Shown here one piece after another: positions 1 to 8,127 of a stretch of 64,000 nt of DNA. Location of the stretch: NCBI GenBank assembly GCA_902472315.1, contig CABRNM010000006.1:1-64000 (forward strand), given 5' to 3'. Made by a program: the position numbers and the translations under genes. Every line of letters begins with the position of its first letter. Positions within the stretch are counted from its first letter, which is position 1. The notes beneath the pieces are model-generated. The model was not told the origin of the DNA, ran no database searches, and was given only the letters and a program-made list of their open reading frames with translations. The DNA comes from an uncultured Collinsella sp. Lineage in GTDB: Bacteria > Actinomycetota > Coriobacteriia > Coriobacteriales > Coriobacteriaceae.

Positions 1-1717
1 TCCGATCTAGCGAGCCGCCGTCCTCAACATAGGCCGCGACCTTGTCTTTTTGAGCGAGCAATTCATGTGCCACAGCCAACTGGTCGCGGTCGGAGCCACC
101 GCCCATCATGACGATATCGGCGTCGGTGAGATCGAGCGACTCGCCCATACGGACCTCGTCCACGCGCACGGGGATGCCACGCCAGGCGCAGCGGCGCTCG
201 AGGGCAATGACGTTGCCGCCGTCGCCATAGAGGTTGAGGGCATCGGGATACAGGTAGACGATGCGCAGGGGGCGCGAGAGCTCGACCGGCGCAATATCGG
301 TGGGGACGGCGCTGCCATCGGCGCGCGTTGCGGCGTGGGAGGCAACCGAGCTCGCATCGGTGCCCTTAAGCTCGTCGAGTTCCTTGACCAGCGGCGGGAA
401 GGCCGTGTAGTTGGCGACGGCGTAGAAGGTGTCATCGGCGATCTCGTCTGCCACGGCGCCGATCGCCTGCTCGATATTCGAGATGATGGCGGCGTCGATG
501 CCGGCGTACTTTAGACGTACCTGCATATCGTGTGCACGCGTGCCGCCGGCAAAGGCGACAAGCCCTGGGGTATCGGCGATGCGCTCGAAGTCGACGTCGT
601 AGATCCACGAGACATCGTGGCCGTCGGCGTCGTTGTCGTTCAGGAAGAAGGCGCAGAGTCTGCCGCCTGCCGTTTTAATGGACTGAATCTGGCGATCGAA
701 GCCCACGGGATTTTTGGCCAGGTTTGCCTCGACGGTGCGGCCGGCAATGTTCCAGCGGCCCATGCGTCCGCCGGCGGGGACGTAGGCATCGAGCGTGGGC
801 TGTAGATGCGCCGCGTCCACGCCCAGCTCGCGCGCCGCAAAGAAGGCGGCGGCAACGTTGTAGACCATGTATAGGCCGTTGTAGCGCGTGGCGATGTGCG
901 TTGCGGGTGCGTCGGTATCGGGTCCAAAGTTCAGGTCAAAGCCGTAGCCGTTGCAGGTGAGCTCAACGCCCGTCACGCGACGGACCAGCGCGGGACGACC
1001 CCAGCCGCACGAGGGGCAATGGTATGCGCCAAGCTGTCCGTACTGCACATAGTCGTACTCCAGCGGCGCGTTGCACTGCGAGCAAAAACGCGAGTCGCTA
1101 ATGCGATCGGACTCGGTGCCCGTAGCACCGTCGATGCCAAAGGCGATGCTTGCATTGGGAACGCGCGCGGCGATCGCGGCACACAGCGGGTCGTCGGCGT
1201 TATAGATGAGCGTCGTTGTCGGCGAAAGCTCCAGCGCGTGGGCGATGACGACCTGGGTGTGGTCGATCTCGCCGTAGCGGTCCAGCTGGTCGCGGAACAG
1301 GTTGAGCAGCACAAAGTACGTCGGCTTGAGCTTGGGCAGGACGCGTACGGTGTAGAGCTCGTCGCACTCAAAGACGCCTACGCGCTTGCTGCTGGCGGTT
1401 CGCTTAAGGTTGCCACGCGCCTCGAGCAGGGCACCAACCACGCCCGGCTCCATGTTGTTTCCGGCACGGTTACATACCACGGTGGCGCCGCTGGCGGCAA
1501 CGGCGTCGGCAATGAGATTGGAGGTGGTGGTCTTGCCGTTGGTGCCGGTGATTACCGCGCTGCGGTCGACAAGGCCCGCGAGGTCGCTTAGCAGCTCGGG
1601 GTCGATCTTCATGGCGATGCGGCCGGGGAGTACGCCGCCCTGGCGCTTAAGGACGGAGCGCAGCCCCCAGCGGGCGATATCGCTCGAGGTGCAGGCGAGA
1701 GAAGAGCGGAAGTTCAT
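1..1717 (-). CDS. MurT-GatD fusion (lipid II isoglutaminyl synthase), truncated by window edge
   Basis: The frame is open from an ATG at 1717 to the window edge, about 572 residues, with the end missing. The first ~450 residues are a MurT-type Mur ligase: P-loop TGTNGKTTT near residue 60, the FECDE motif, a zinc ribbon (CSQCNAP then CPSCGWG), and a DUF1727-like tail. After a linker of about 35 residues the same frame continues into the start of a GatD-type glutamine amidotransferase (LRIVYLYPDALNLYGDGGN, then RRCAWRGIPV). In other bacteria MurT and GatD are separate subunits that amidate the D-glutamate of lipid II in the cytoplasm. Here both are one polypeptide, and I see no stop or new start at the junction. 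The amidotransferase catalytic residues lie outside the window. The start is supported only by fit to the Mur ligase N-terminus. Confidence 0.9.
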   Translation of the reverse strand, partial: MNFRSSLACTSSDIARWGLRSVLKRQGGVLPGRIAMKIDPELLSDLAGLVDRSAVITGTNGKTTTSNLIADAVAASGATVVCNRAGNNMEPGVVGALLEARGNLKRTASSKRVGVFECDELYTVRVLPKLKPTYFVLLNLFRDQLDRYGEIDHTQVVIAHALELSPTTTLIYNADDPLCAAIAARVPNASIAFGIDGATGTESDRISDSRFCSQCNAPLEYDYVQYGQLGAYHCPSCGWGRPALVRRVTGVELTCNGYGFDLNFGPDTDAPATHIATRYNGLYMVYNVAAAFFAARELGVDAAHLQPTLDAYVPAGGRMGRWNIAGRTVEANLAKNPVGFDRQIQSIKTAGGRLCAFFLNDNDADGHDVSWIYDVDFERIADTPGLVAFAGGTRAHDMQVRLKYAGIDAAIISNIEQAIGAVADEIADDTFYAVANYTAFPPLVKELDELKGTDASSVASHAATRADGSAVPTDIAPVELSRPLRIVYLYPDALNLYGDGGNVIALERRCAWRGIPVRVDEVRMGESLDLTDADIVMMGGGSDRDQLAVAHELLAQKDKVAAYVEDGGSLDR

Positions 1718-1762
1718 GAAGCCGTTCCTAACGTGAATGACATGGTCGTGGCGTTTGCGCCG

Positions 1763-2806
1763 CTAAAAACCGTAACGGCGCGCAAATTCCTGGGCAAGCT
1801 GCGATACGTCTTCGCAAGCGCTGGCCCAGGGGGCAAAGTCGGGAGTATCCGAGATGATGCCGTCGGCCTCCCAAACTGCCTGATGCGAAAGATCCCAGGG
1901 ATCGCGTGGCTCGGGCCGGCAGGGAAGGTACGGTGTCTGGTACATGGGATTCAGCAAGAAGAACGCGCCGCCCTCGCAGCGGTTGGCAAACTCGCGCAGC
2001 GCTCGTGTCGCCGGGCGCATCTTGTTCGTTTTGAACAGCAGAATCGTGCGGGCGAGTAGGTACCAGGGGGAGTTCTCGAGGGCATCGGCCCCCATCTGCT
2101 CCTCGAGCTGGTGGGCCAGGGCAAAAAAGCCGTCCTCGTCTTCCAGACGAGCGAGGGCGAGTAGCACGGTGCCTGCAGCTCGGGTGGGATAGCCTTCCGC
2201 CTTAAGAACACGGCGAGAATAGTTGGCGGCAGCACGGTAACGAGCGCTCGCCAAGCACAGCTGCGAGATGGCCTCGAGTGTGTGGAGCCACCCGATAAGA
2301 GCCTGCTCGCTCACGGTGAGATCAGCCGCCGTCACGCCGTCTGCCAGCACCTTGTTGGCCCAGTAGTGCGGGGCCTCCATGTCGAACCCGGGCACGCTTT
2401 GCTGCAGGTAATCGGCCGTGGTCGCCTCGAGTTTCATCAGGTCGCCCAGGCAGGCGTCGACGGGCGTGTCCGCCAAAATGATGGCGAGCAGCTGGGCATC
2501 GACGGCCAGCGCGTCGACGCGGACGATCTTGAGCAGCTCATCGCGCATATCGTCGAACAGGCGGTTGCGCGTCTGTTCAAACTCCTCGTCGCTGCCCATG
2601 TCCTCGATGCGATGGAGCTCGTCGAGCAGGTGGCGGTGGACGCCGGCATAGGACAGCAGCGCCTGGGCATGCTCGGTCTGCGCATATTTATGAGGGTTGA
2701 CGCTCACGTCGTTATGGACAAGATCGCGTGCTGCATCGGTGAGTTCGGGGTGCGACGCAAGGTAGGCGCGCTCCAGGTAGGCGGGGATGTAGACGCTCGG
2801 ATCCAT
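1763..2806 (-). CDS. Hypothetical helical-repeat (TPR-like) protein
   Basis: A 347-residue soluble protein with no signal peptide or membrane segment. It is rich in Ala, Leu and Glu and reads as stacked helices; residues ~190-290 (ASARYRAAANYSRRVL, LALARLEDEDGFFALAHQLE) look like degenerate TPR helices. It overlaps the stop of the upstream gene by one base (TAATG) and has an AGGGAGGAG ribosome site, so the two are translationally coupled. Its architecture resembles the upstream gene (acidic helical N-terminus, TPR-like middle), suggesting an old duplication. I do not recognise the family. A scaffold or partner-binding role is inference only. Confidence 0.75.
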   Translation of the reverse strand: MDPSVYIPAYLERAYLASHPELTDAARDLVHNDVSVNPHKYAQTEHAQALLSYAGVHRHLLDELHRIEDMGSDEEFEQTRNRLFDDMRDELLKIVRVDALAVDAQLLAIILADTPVDACLGDLMKLEATTADYLQQSVPGFDMEAPHYWANKVLADGVTAADLTVSEQALIGWLHTLEAISQLCLASARYRAAANYSRRVLKAEGYPTRAAGTVLLALARLEDEDGFFALAHQLEEQMGADALENSPWYLLARTILLFKTNKMRPATRALREFANRCEGGAFFLLNPMYQTPYLPCRPEPRDPWDLSHQAVWEADGIISDTPDFAPWASACEDVSQLAQEFARRYGF

Positions 2807-3882
2807 TAGAGGTCTCCTCCCTTAAACGGCAAGCCCTGCTCGGCCGCCCGCAGGATGCGCTCGTCGATCTGGGAGCGCACGATATCGTTGGTGGCGACCC
2901 AGGCGGCAAAGCTGGCGTTGTCGGGGGCGCCCAGGCCCTCCTGCAGTACCGGCGTCGCCTCGGACAGCGCAAGGACAAGCTCGTCGGTGGAGCCCACACC
3001 CACGTTGACGCGGGCATAGACGCCATCGGGAAACTCGGTTTGGAAGTAGAGCGCCTCGGCTGCGTGCGGACACGAGCGCGCAAGGATGCGCAAGTAGTGC
3101 TCGGCGCCTTCGTAGTCCAGCTCGCGCCAGGCAGCGCTCATCAGCGCGATGAGCGTCCACGGGTCCAAGTCACGCTCCGCATCCTTGGGACGACGGCGCA
3201 GTGGGGTATTCGCGAGGTACGGCACGGAGTGTGCGGAGCGAAAGCGCTTGAGCTCCTCGGCGGGGTATTCGAGCTTTGCCATGGCGAGCATCGCGGTGTG
3301 GCGGACACCAGCGGGGTCGTTGGGCGCAAAGTCCAAGCTGCGATTCGCGGCTTCGAGCGACATGCGATAGCGGCCGCTAATGAGGGCGCGCGATGCCAAG
3401 GCGGCAAGCCAGCGCAGGTAGGGACGGCGCATAAGGTCGCCTGCGGCCTCACGCTCGTAGGGGTCCTGCGCCGAGGCGATCTTGAGTGCCAGGTCGTGCT
3501 CGACTTCATCGCGCTTGGATACCAAGTACTGTACGTACTCCTCGTTGGAGTTGGCGGTGAGGGCGGTCAGCATGCGCTGGGCATCCCAGTTGGTGGGGTC
3601 GAGCGCGGCTGCCTCGCGAAGCATGTTCTCGGCAGCGGCCTCTTCCTGCTCGGCCTGGGTATCGTCGGGGATAAAGGGAATGCGGTAGTCAACGGCCTCG
3701 ACCACCTTGGCAATGAGGTGCCCGGCTCGGTCGCGGTCGTGCACGATGAGCGGCGCGGGGTCGCGGGTGAATTGCTCCATCAGGCGTTCGACGGCGGGGC
3801 CGTCGGTGAGTGGGATATTGTCGCGGCGCAAAGCCTCAAGAACGAGGCGATGGCAATCCTCTTGAATGGGATCGAATGCCAT
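2806..3882 (-). CDS. Hypothetical helical-repeat (TPR-like) protein, paralogue of next gene
   Basis: About 358 residues starting MAFDPIQEDC. An upstream in-frame ATG at 3912 is rejected because the AAAGGAGG ribosome site lies between it and the ATG at 3882. The protein is soluble and acidic, with helical repeats (RYRMSLEAANRSLDFAPNDP is a TPR-like unit; YEGAEHYLRILARSCPHAAEAL another). It is the first gene of a two-gene minus-strand operon whose second gene begins inside its stop codon. The 500-base region upstream separates it from the divergent alcohol dehydrogenase. Function unknown. Confidence 0.75.
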   Translation of the reverse strand: MAFDPIQEDCHRLVLEALRRDNIPLTDGPAVERLMEQFTRDPAPLIVHDRDRAGHLIAKVVEAVDYRIPFIPDDTQAEQEEAAAENMLREAAALDPTNWDAQRMLTALTANSNEEYVQYLVSKRDEVEHDLALKIASAQDPYEREAAGDLMRRPYLRWLAALASRALISGRYRMSLEAANRSLDFAPNDPAGVRHTAMLAMAKLEYPAEELKRFRSAHSVPYLANTPLRRRPKDAERDLDPWTLIALMSAAWRELDYEGAEHYLRILARSCPHAAEALYFQTEFPDGVYARVNVGVGSTDELVLALSEATPVLQEGLGAPDNASFAAWVATNDIVRSQIDERILRAAEQGLPFKGGDL

Positions 3883-4381
3883 GGGGCCTCCTTTGCTGCG
3901 GTTAGGGTTCAAATGTTTCTATATAAGGTTCTAGTTTACCCGCATGTGGCACACCGGGGGTGCCGCACTTGGACTTGCACCTTTGCACCACGAAGACGGA
4001 TGTCGCACAAATGTCGGCACCTTGGACGAGCGAGTGGTATCACGGTGCCGCAAACGGTCGATTTTTGGCGGCGAACGGTGCATATTTTGGAGGGGCGCAG
4101 TCCTGCTCGGGGTATGTAGTCAACCTTGATAAAACGTTTGCCCAGCTTGGGACAATAACCGCAACGCAAGAGGTTCCAAGGATAGAAAAAACGTTTCATC
4201 ATTGGCGGCTTTAGGTGAATAACTGACCAACCAGAACGGTAAAATAGTGTTTGTCTGAGCGTTGAGACGTTTAGACATCGCGCATTGTCATCGCCGGCAA
4301 CGCGCAAACGGTCCTAACGGAGCCAATCGGGTGCTCCGTTATATACGCAAGTCTAAGAGGGGCTTGTTTAGGAGGCACAGT
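3883..4381. promoter_or_regulatory. Divergent intergenic region with repeated AAAACGTTT boxes
   Basis: About 500 bases without a gene. It holds two exact AAAACGTTT boxes at 4131-4139 and 4188-4196 (57 bp apart) and a weaker one, GAGACGTTTAGAC, near 4264-4276. The box core resembles operators of LacI-family regulators, which is family knowledge, not proof. It also holds GTGCCGCA-type repeats between 3970 and 4055. A TAAAAT at about 4241-4246 could be a -10 element for the dehydrogenase gene. The ribosome site AGGAGG lies at 4370-4375. Confidence 0.35.
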
Positions 4382-5605
4382 ATGGGACGTTTTACCAATC
4401 CTCGCGATCTGTACTTTGGTGAGGGCGCTCGCCACGAGGTGAAGAACCTCAAGGGCAAGAAGGCCATCATCGTTTCTGGCGGCAGCTCTATGCGCCGCGG
4501 CGGGTTCTTGCAGGACGTCGAGGCCGACCTCAAAGAGGCCGGCATGGAGGTCAAGCTTTTCGAGGGCGTCGAGTCCGATCCCTCCATCGAGACCGTCATG
4601 AAGGGCGCAGCCGCTATGCGCGACTTCGAGCCCGACTGGATTGTTGCTATCGGCGGCGGTTCGCCCATCGATGCTGCTAAGGCCATGTGGGTCTTCTACG
4701 AGTATCCCGAGGAGTCCTTCGACAACATCATCCAGCCGTTCAGCTTCCCCGAGCTGCGTCAGAAGGCTCATTTCTGCGCCATCTCCTCTACCTCCGGCAC
4801 CGCTACCGAGGTCACCGCGTTCTCCGTCATTACCGACTACGCCAAGGGCATCAAGTACCCGCTGGCCGACTTCAACATCACCCCTGATGTCGCCATCGTC
4901 GACCCCGAGCTCACCTACACCATGCCCGCCAAGCTGTGCGCTCACACCGGCATGGATGCTCTGACCCACTGCATGGAGGCCTACGTTTCCACCTGCGCCT
5001 CTATGTTCACCGACGCCAACGCTCTGCACGGCATCCGCGAGATCGTCGAGTGGCTGCCCAAGTCCTATGCTGGCGACCATGAGGCCCGTCAGCACATGCA
5101 CGAGGCTCAGTGCATCGCCGGTATCGCCTTCTCTTCGGGCCTGCTCGGCATCGTTCACTCCATGGCTCACAAGACCGGTGCTGCCTTCGAGAACGGCCAC
5201 ATCATCCACGGTGCTGCTAACGCCATGTACCTGGGCAAGGTCATCCAGTGGAACTCCAAGGACCCGCGTGCTGCCGAGCGTTACGCTTACGTGGCCAAGG
5301 AGATCCTGCACCTTCCCGGCGAGACCAACGAGGAGCTCATCGCTGCGCTCGTCCAGAAGATCCGCGACCTCAACGACCAGCTCAACATTCCGCAGTCCAT
5401 CAAGGATTACGCGAATGGTGGCGTGAAGGTCGACGCCGAGAATCCGCAGATGGTTTCCGAGGAGGAGTTCCTCGCCAAGCTGCCCGAGATCGCCGCGAAC
5501 GCCGAGACCGACGCCTGCACGCCCGAGAACCCGCGTGAGACCAAGGCTGCCGACTTCGAGAAGATCCTCAAGGCCTGCTACTACGACACCGACATCGATT
5601 TCTAA
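4382..5605 (+). CDS. Iron-containing alcohol dehydrogenase
   Basis: A 407-residue group III (iron-dependent) alcohol dehydrogenase of the butanol-dehydrogenase type, converting aldehydes to alcohols with NAD(P)H in the cytoplasm. Evidence: the nucleotide-binding GGGSPIDAAK near residue 99, the STSGTATEVT segment, and the metal-site pattern of Asp and His (GMDALTHCMEA, HSMAHKTGAAF, then HGAANAM). The start at 4382 follows TTTAGGAGGCACAGT; an upstream in-frame ATG at 4262 lacks a ribosome site. Codon use is very regular, suggesting high expression. A strong terminator follows directly. Two glycerol-dehydrogenase-like genes lie just downstream, so this may be a redox-balancing (fermentation) cluster. 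The true substrate cannot be read from sequence. Confidence 0.93.
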   Translation: MGRFTNPRDLYFGEGARHEVKNLKGKKAIIVSGGSSMRRGGFLQDVEADLKEAGMEVKLFEGVESDPSIETVMKGAAAMRDFEPDWIVAIGGGSPIDAAKAMWVFYEYPEESFDNIIQPFSFPELRQKAHFCAISSTSGTATEVTAFSVITDYAKGIKYPLADFNITPDVAIVDPELTYTMPAKLCAHTGMDALTHCMEAYVSTCASMFTDANALHGIREIVEWLPKSYAGDHEARQHMHEAQCIAGIAFSSGLLGIVHSMAHKTGAAFENGHIIHGAANAMYLGKVIQWNSKDPRAAERYAYVAKEILHLPGETNEELIAALVQKIRDLNDQLNIPQSIKDYANGGVKVDAENPQMVSEEEFLAKLPEIAANAETDACTPENPRETKAADFEKILKACYYDTDIDF

Positions 5606-5627
5606 TCGACTCTTGTTATCGTAACGA

Positions 5628-5663
5628 GGGGCTCCGCACGTATCCGTACGGAGCCCCTTTCTT
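5628..5663 (+). terminator. Rho-independent terminator of the alcohol dehydrogenase gene
   Basis: A perfect 9-bp stem GGGGCTCCG / CGGAGCCCC with a 12-base loop, followed by TTTCTTTTTA. Confidence 0.9.
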
Positions 5664-5689
5664 TTTACTTATTAGAGAATGGGATAAAA

Positions 5690-6790
5690 ATGGCTGCTAT
5701 CTTCAATAGCCCCAGCAAGTACATCCAGGGCCCGGACGAGCTGGCCAAGCTTGGCTCCTATGTCGAGCCGCTCGGCGCTAAGGCCCTCGTTATCGTGACG
5801 CCTTCGGGCAAGAAGCGCGTCGGTGCCAAGATTGAGGGCGGTTTTGCCGAGGCCAAGGCCGAGCTGCTGTTTGAGGACTTTAACGGCGAGTGCTCCAAGG
5901 GCGAGGTCGATCGCCTGGTTGCGCTCGCTCGCGACAACGGTTGCGACATCATCGTCGGCGTCGGTGGCGGCAAGATCCTCGACACCGCGAAGGCCGTCGC
6001 CTATTACCTGGAGTCCCCGGTTATCATTTGTCCCACCATTGCTTCGACCGATGCCCCGTGTTCGGCGCTTTCGGTGCTCTATACCGATGACGGCCAGTTC
6101 GACAAGTACCTCTTCCTGAAGGCAAACCCCAATATCGTCCTTATGGATACGACGGTTATCGCGGCGAGCCCGGTGCGCCTGACGGTTTCCGGTATGGGCG
6201 ATGCGCTCGCAACCTACTTTGAGGCCCAGGCGACGCATGATGCCGACGGCGGCACCTGCGCTGGCGGCAAGGGCGGCATGGCCGGCCTGGCGCTCGCCAA
6301 GCTCTGCTACGAGACGCTTATGGCCGATGGCGTCAAGGCCAAGGTTGCGCTGGAGAAGGGCGCGCTGACGCCTGCCGTCGAGCACATCATCGAGGCCAAC
6401 ACGCTGCTCTCCGGTATTGGCTTTGAGAGCTCGGGCCTTGCTGCTGCTCATGCCATCCACAATGGCCTGACGATGCTGCCCGAGTGCCACGGCATGTATC
6501 ACGGCGAGAAGGTCGCCTTTGGCACCATCGTCCAACTGGTACTCGAGGATGCCCCGACCGAGAAGCTCGAGGAAGTCTTGGGCTTCTGCATTGAGCTGGG
6601 CCTGCCGGTCACGATGAAGGAACTTGGCGTTGCCGAGCTTACGCGCGAGCAGGCCATGATTGTTGCCGAGGCCGCCTGCGCGCCCGATGACACCATGTGC
6701 AACATGCCGTTTGAGGTGACGCCCGAGATGGTCGCAAACGCCATCCTGGGTGCCGACGCACTGGGTCATTATTACCTTATGGATGAGTAA
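5690..6790 (+). CDS. gldA: Glycerol dehydrogenase
   Basis: A 366-residue member of the GldA family, which oxidises glycerol to dihydroxyacetone with NAD+ using Zn or Fe. The opening FNSPSKYIQGPDEL is typical of the family. The NAD loop is GVGGGKILDTAKAV (residues ~89-102), the STDAPCSALSVLY block follows, and the metal ligand region is GMGDALATYFEA, AAAHAIHNGL and HGEKVAFG. Length and start match the family. The ribosome site is weak (GGGATAAAA). The gene stands between two strong terminators, so it is probably its own transcript. A divergent paralogue follows. Confidence 0.93.
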   Translation: MAAIFNSPSKYIQGPDELAKLGSYVEPLGAKALVIVTPSGKKRVGAKIEGGFAEAKAELLFEDFNGECSKGEVDRLVALARDNGCDIIVGVGGGKILDTAKAVAYYLESPVIICPTIASTDAPCSALSVLYTDDGQFDKYLFLKANPNIVLMDTTVIAASPVRLTVSGMGDALATYFEAQATHDADGGTCAGGKGGMAGLALAKLCYETLMADGVKAKVALEKGALTPAVEHIIEANTLLSGIGFESSGLAAAHAIHNGLTMLPECHGMYHGEKVAFGTIVQLVLEDAPTEKLEEVLGFCIELGLPVTMKELGVAELTREQAMIVAEAACAPDDTMCNMPFEVTPEMVANAILGADALGHYYLMDE

Positions 6791-6807
6791 ACTAAACTAA
6801 GGTAAGG

Positions 6808-6845
6808 AAGGGGCAAAGCCGACAGATGGCTTTGCCCCTTTTTGC
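6808..6845 (+). terminator. Rho-independent terminator of gldA
   Basis: Stem GGGGCAAAGCC / GGCTTTGCCCC with a 7-base loop (6810-6838), preceded by AA and followed by a T-run. Confidence 0.92.
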
Positions 6846-6908
6846 TATGGTGCAAAGGGGTAAGGTTACTTTGCACCAATCGTTGTTTGATGAAGGGCGG
6901 ATTCTCGT

Positions 6909-7976
6909 ATGGCGCTTCCTATGGTTTACGGCGGTCCCGGCCGGTATGTTCAGGGGCCGGGCGAACTGTCGCGTCAAGGCAGGTATTTGTCATGGTTGGG
7001 CTGCGCTGCCTATGTCTTGTTTGACCAGGGCACCGAGGATCGGCTGTGCAAGCAGATCGTTGATGGATTTCTGGACGAAGATCTAAGCGAGCCGTTCTTT
7101 AAGATTTATGACGGTCCGTGTACGGAAGAGGCCGTTGTCGAAATGGCTAAGGAAGCCCAGGCCGAGTATTGCGACATGGTGGTGGGTATTGGCGGCGGCA
7201 AGATGCTCGATATCGCCAAGGCCGTTGCGTTTTATGCCGAGTTGCCGTTGTGCGTATGTCCTACGGCGGCGTCGATGGACGGTCCGTGCAGCGCGATTTC
7301 GGTGCTGTATCACGAGGATGGGTCGTTCGACCGCTACCTGATGCTCGAGAAGAATCCAGACTTGGTCGTGGTCGATACCAACGTGGTCGCGGCGGCCCCG
7401 CTGCGTATGACGGTCGCTGGTATGGGCGATGCGCTGGCAACGTATTTCGAGGCGCGTTCGTGCGCCGCGGCGCACGGCGCCAACGAGCACGGTGGCGCGC
7501 CGGGACACTTGGCCTTGGTTGCGGCTCGTGCCTGCTATGACACACTCATGGAGTGCGGCGTCGCTGCCAAGCGCGATCTCAAAAAGGGCCGTACATCGCC
7601 AGCGGTTGAGCGCCTGATCGAGTGCAATATCCTGCTCTCGGGTGTTGGCTTTGAGAGTGGTGGCTTGGCGTTGGCGCATGCCATCGCCAACGGGTTGACG
7701 ATTCTGCCCGAGTGCAAGGCAATGCATGGCGAGGCCGTGGCATTTGGCCTGGTGGTGCAGCTGCGCCTGGAGCGTGCACCCGAGCTTGATCAGGTGCTCG
7801 AGTTTTGCCAGCGCGTTGGTCTGCCGACGACGCTCGAGGAGCTGGGCCTTGGCGAGATTTCCGATGCCGATCTGCAGAGTGTTGCAAATGCGGTCTTTAG
7901 AAATGAGCGTAATATGGCCAACGAGCAGGCAAAGGTGACCAAACAAAAGCTCGTGCAGTTCATGTGCGAGGCATAG
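6909..7976 (+). CDS. Glycerol dehydrogenase-family protein (GldA paralogue)
   Basis: A 355-residue protein related to the preceding GldA: GPGRYVQGPGEL at the N-terminus, GIGGGKMLDIAKAV, SMDGPCSAISVLY, GMGDALATYFEA and HGEAVAFGLVVQL. It differs in the active-site region: the second His of the HAIHNG motif is Ala here (AHAIANGL), and CHGMYHGE becomes CKAMHGE. It therefore may bind metal or substrate differently. The start at 6909 follows AAGGGCGG. Substrate is uncertain; related proteins act on glycerol, 1,2-diols or hydroxy-ketones. The only sign of shared control with gldA is adjacency. Confidence 0.85.
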   Translation: MALPMVYGGPGRYVQGPGELSRQGRYLSWLGCAAYVLFDQGTEDRLCKQIVDGFLDEDLSEPFFKIYDGPCTEEAVVEMAKEAQAEYCDMVVGIGGGKMLDIAKAVAFYAELPLCVCPTAASMDGPCSAISVLYHEDGSFDRYLMLEKNPDLVVVDTNVVAAAPLRMTVAGMGDALATYFEARSCAAAHGANEHGGAPGHLALVAARACYDTLMECGVAAKRDLKKGRTSPAVERLIECNILLSGVGFESGGLALAHAIANGLTILPECKAMHGEAVAFGLVVQLRLERAPELDQVLEFCQRVGLPTTLEELGLGEISDADLQSVANAVFRNERNMANEQAKVTKQKLVQFMCEA

Positions 7977-8127
7977 TTTGGCTCTTGATCAGCCTTGTGC
8001 AATCGAGGCGGCGATGGGCCATGGGCTATTTGCCGCAAAGATGCGCCGCGTGTAATTTGCCCGAGGCGTGGACCGATAGCGTATCATTATCTCTTGCTTG
8101 TTTGCACTGCTCAGGGAGGGGCCGCGC

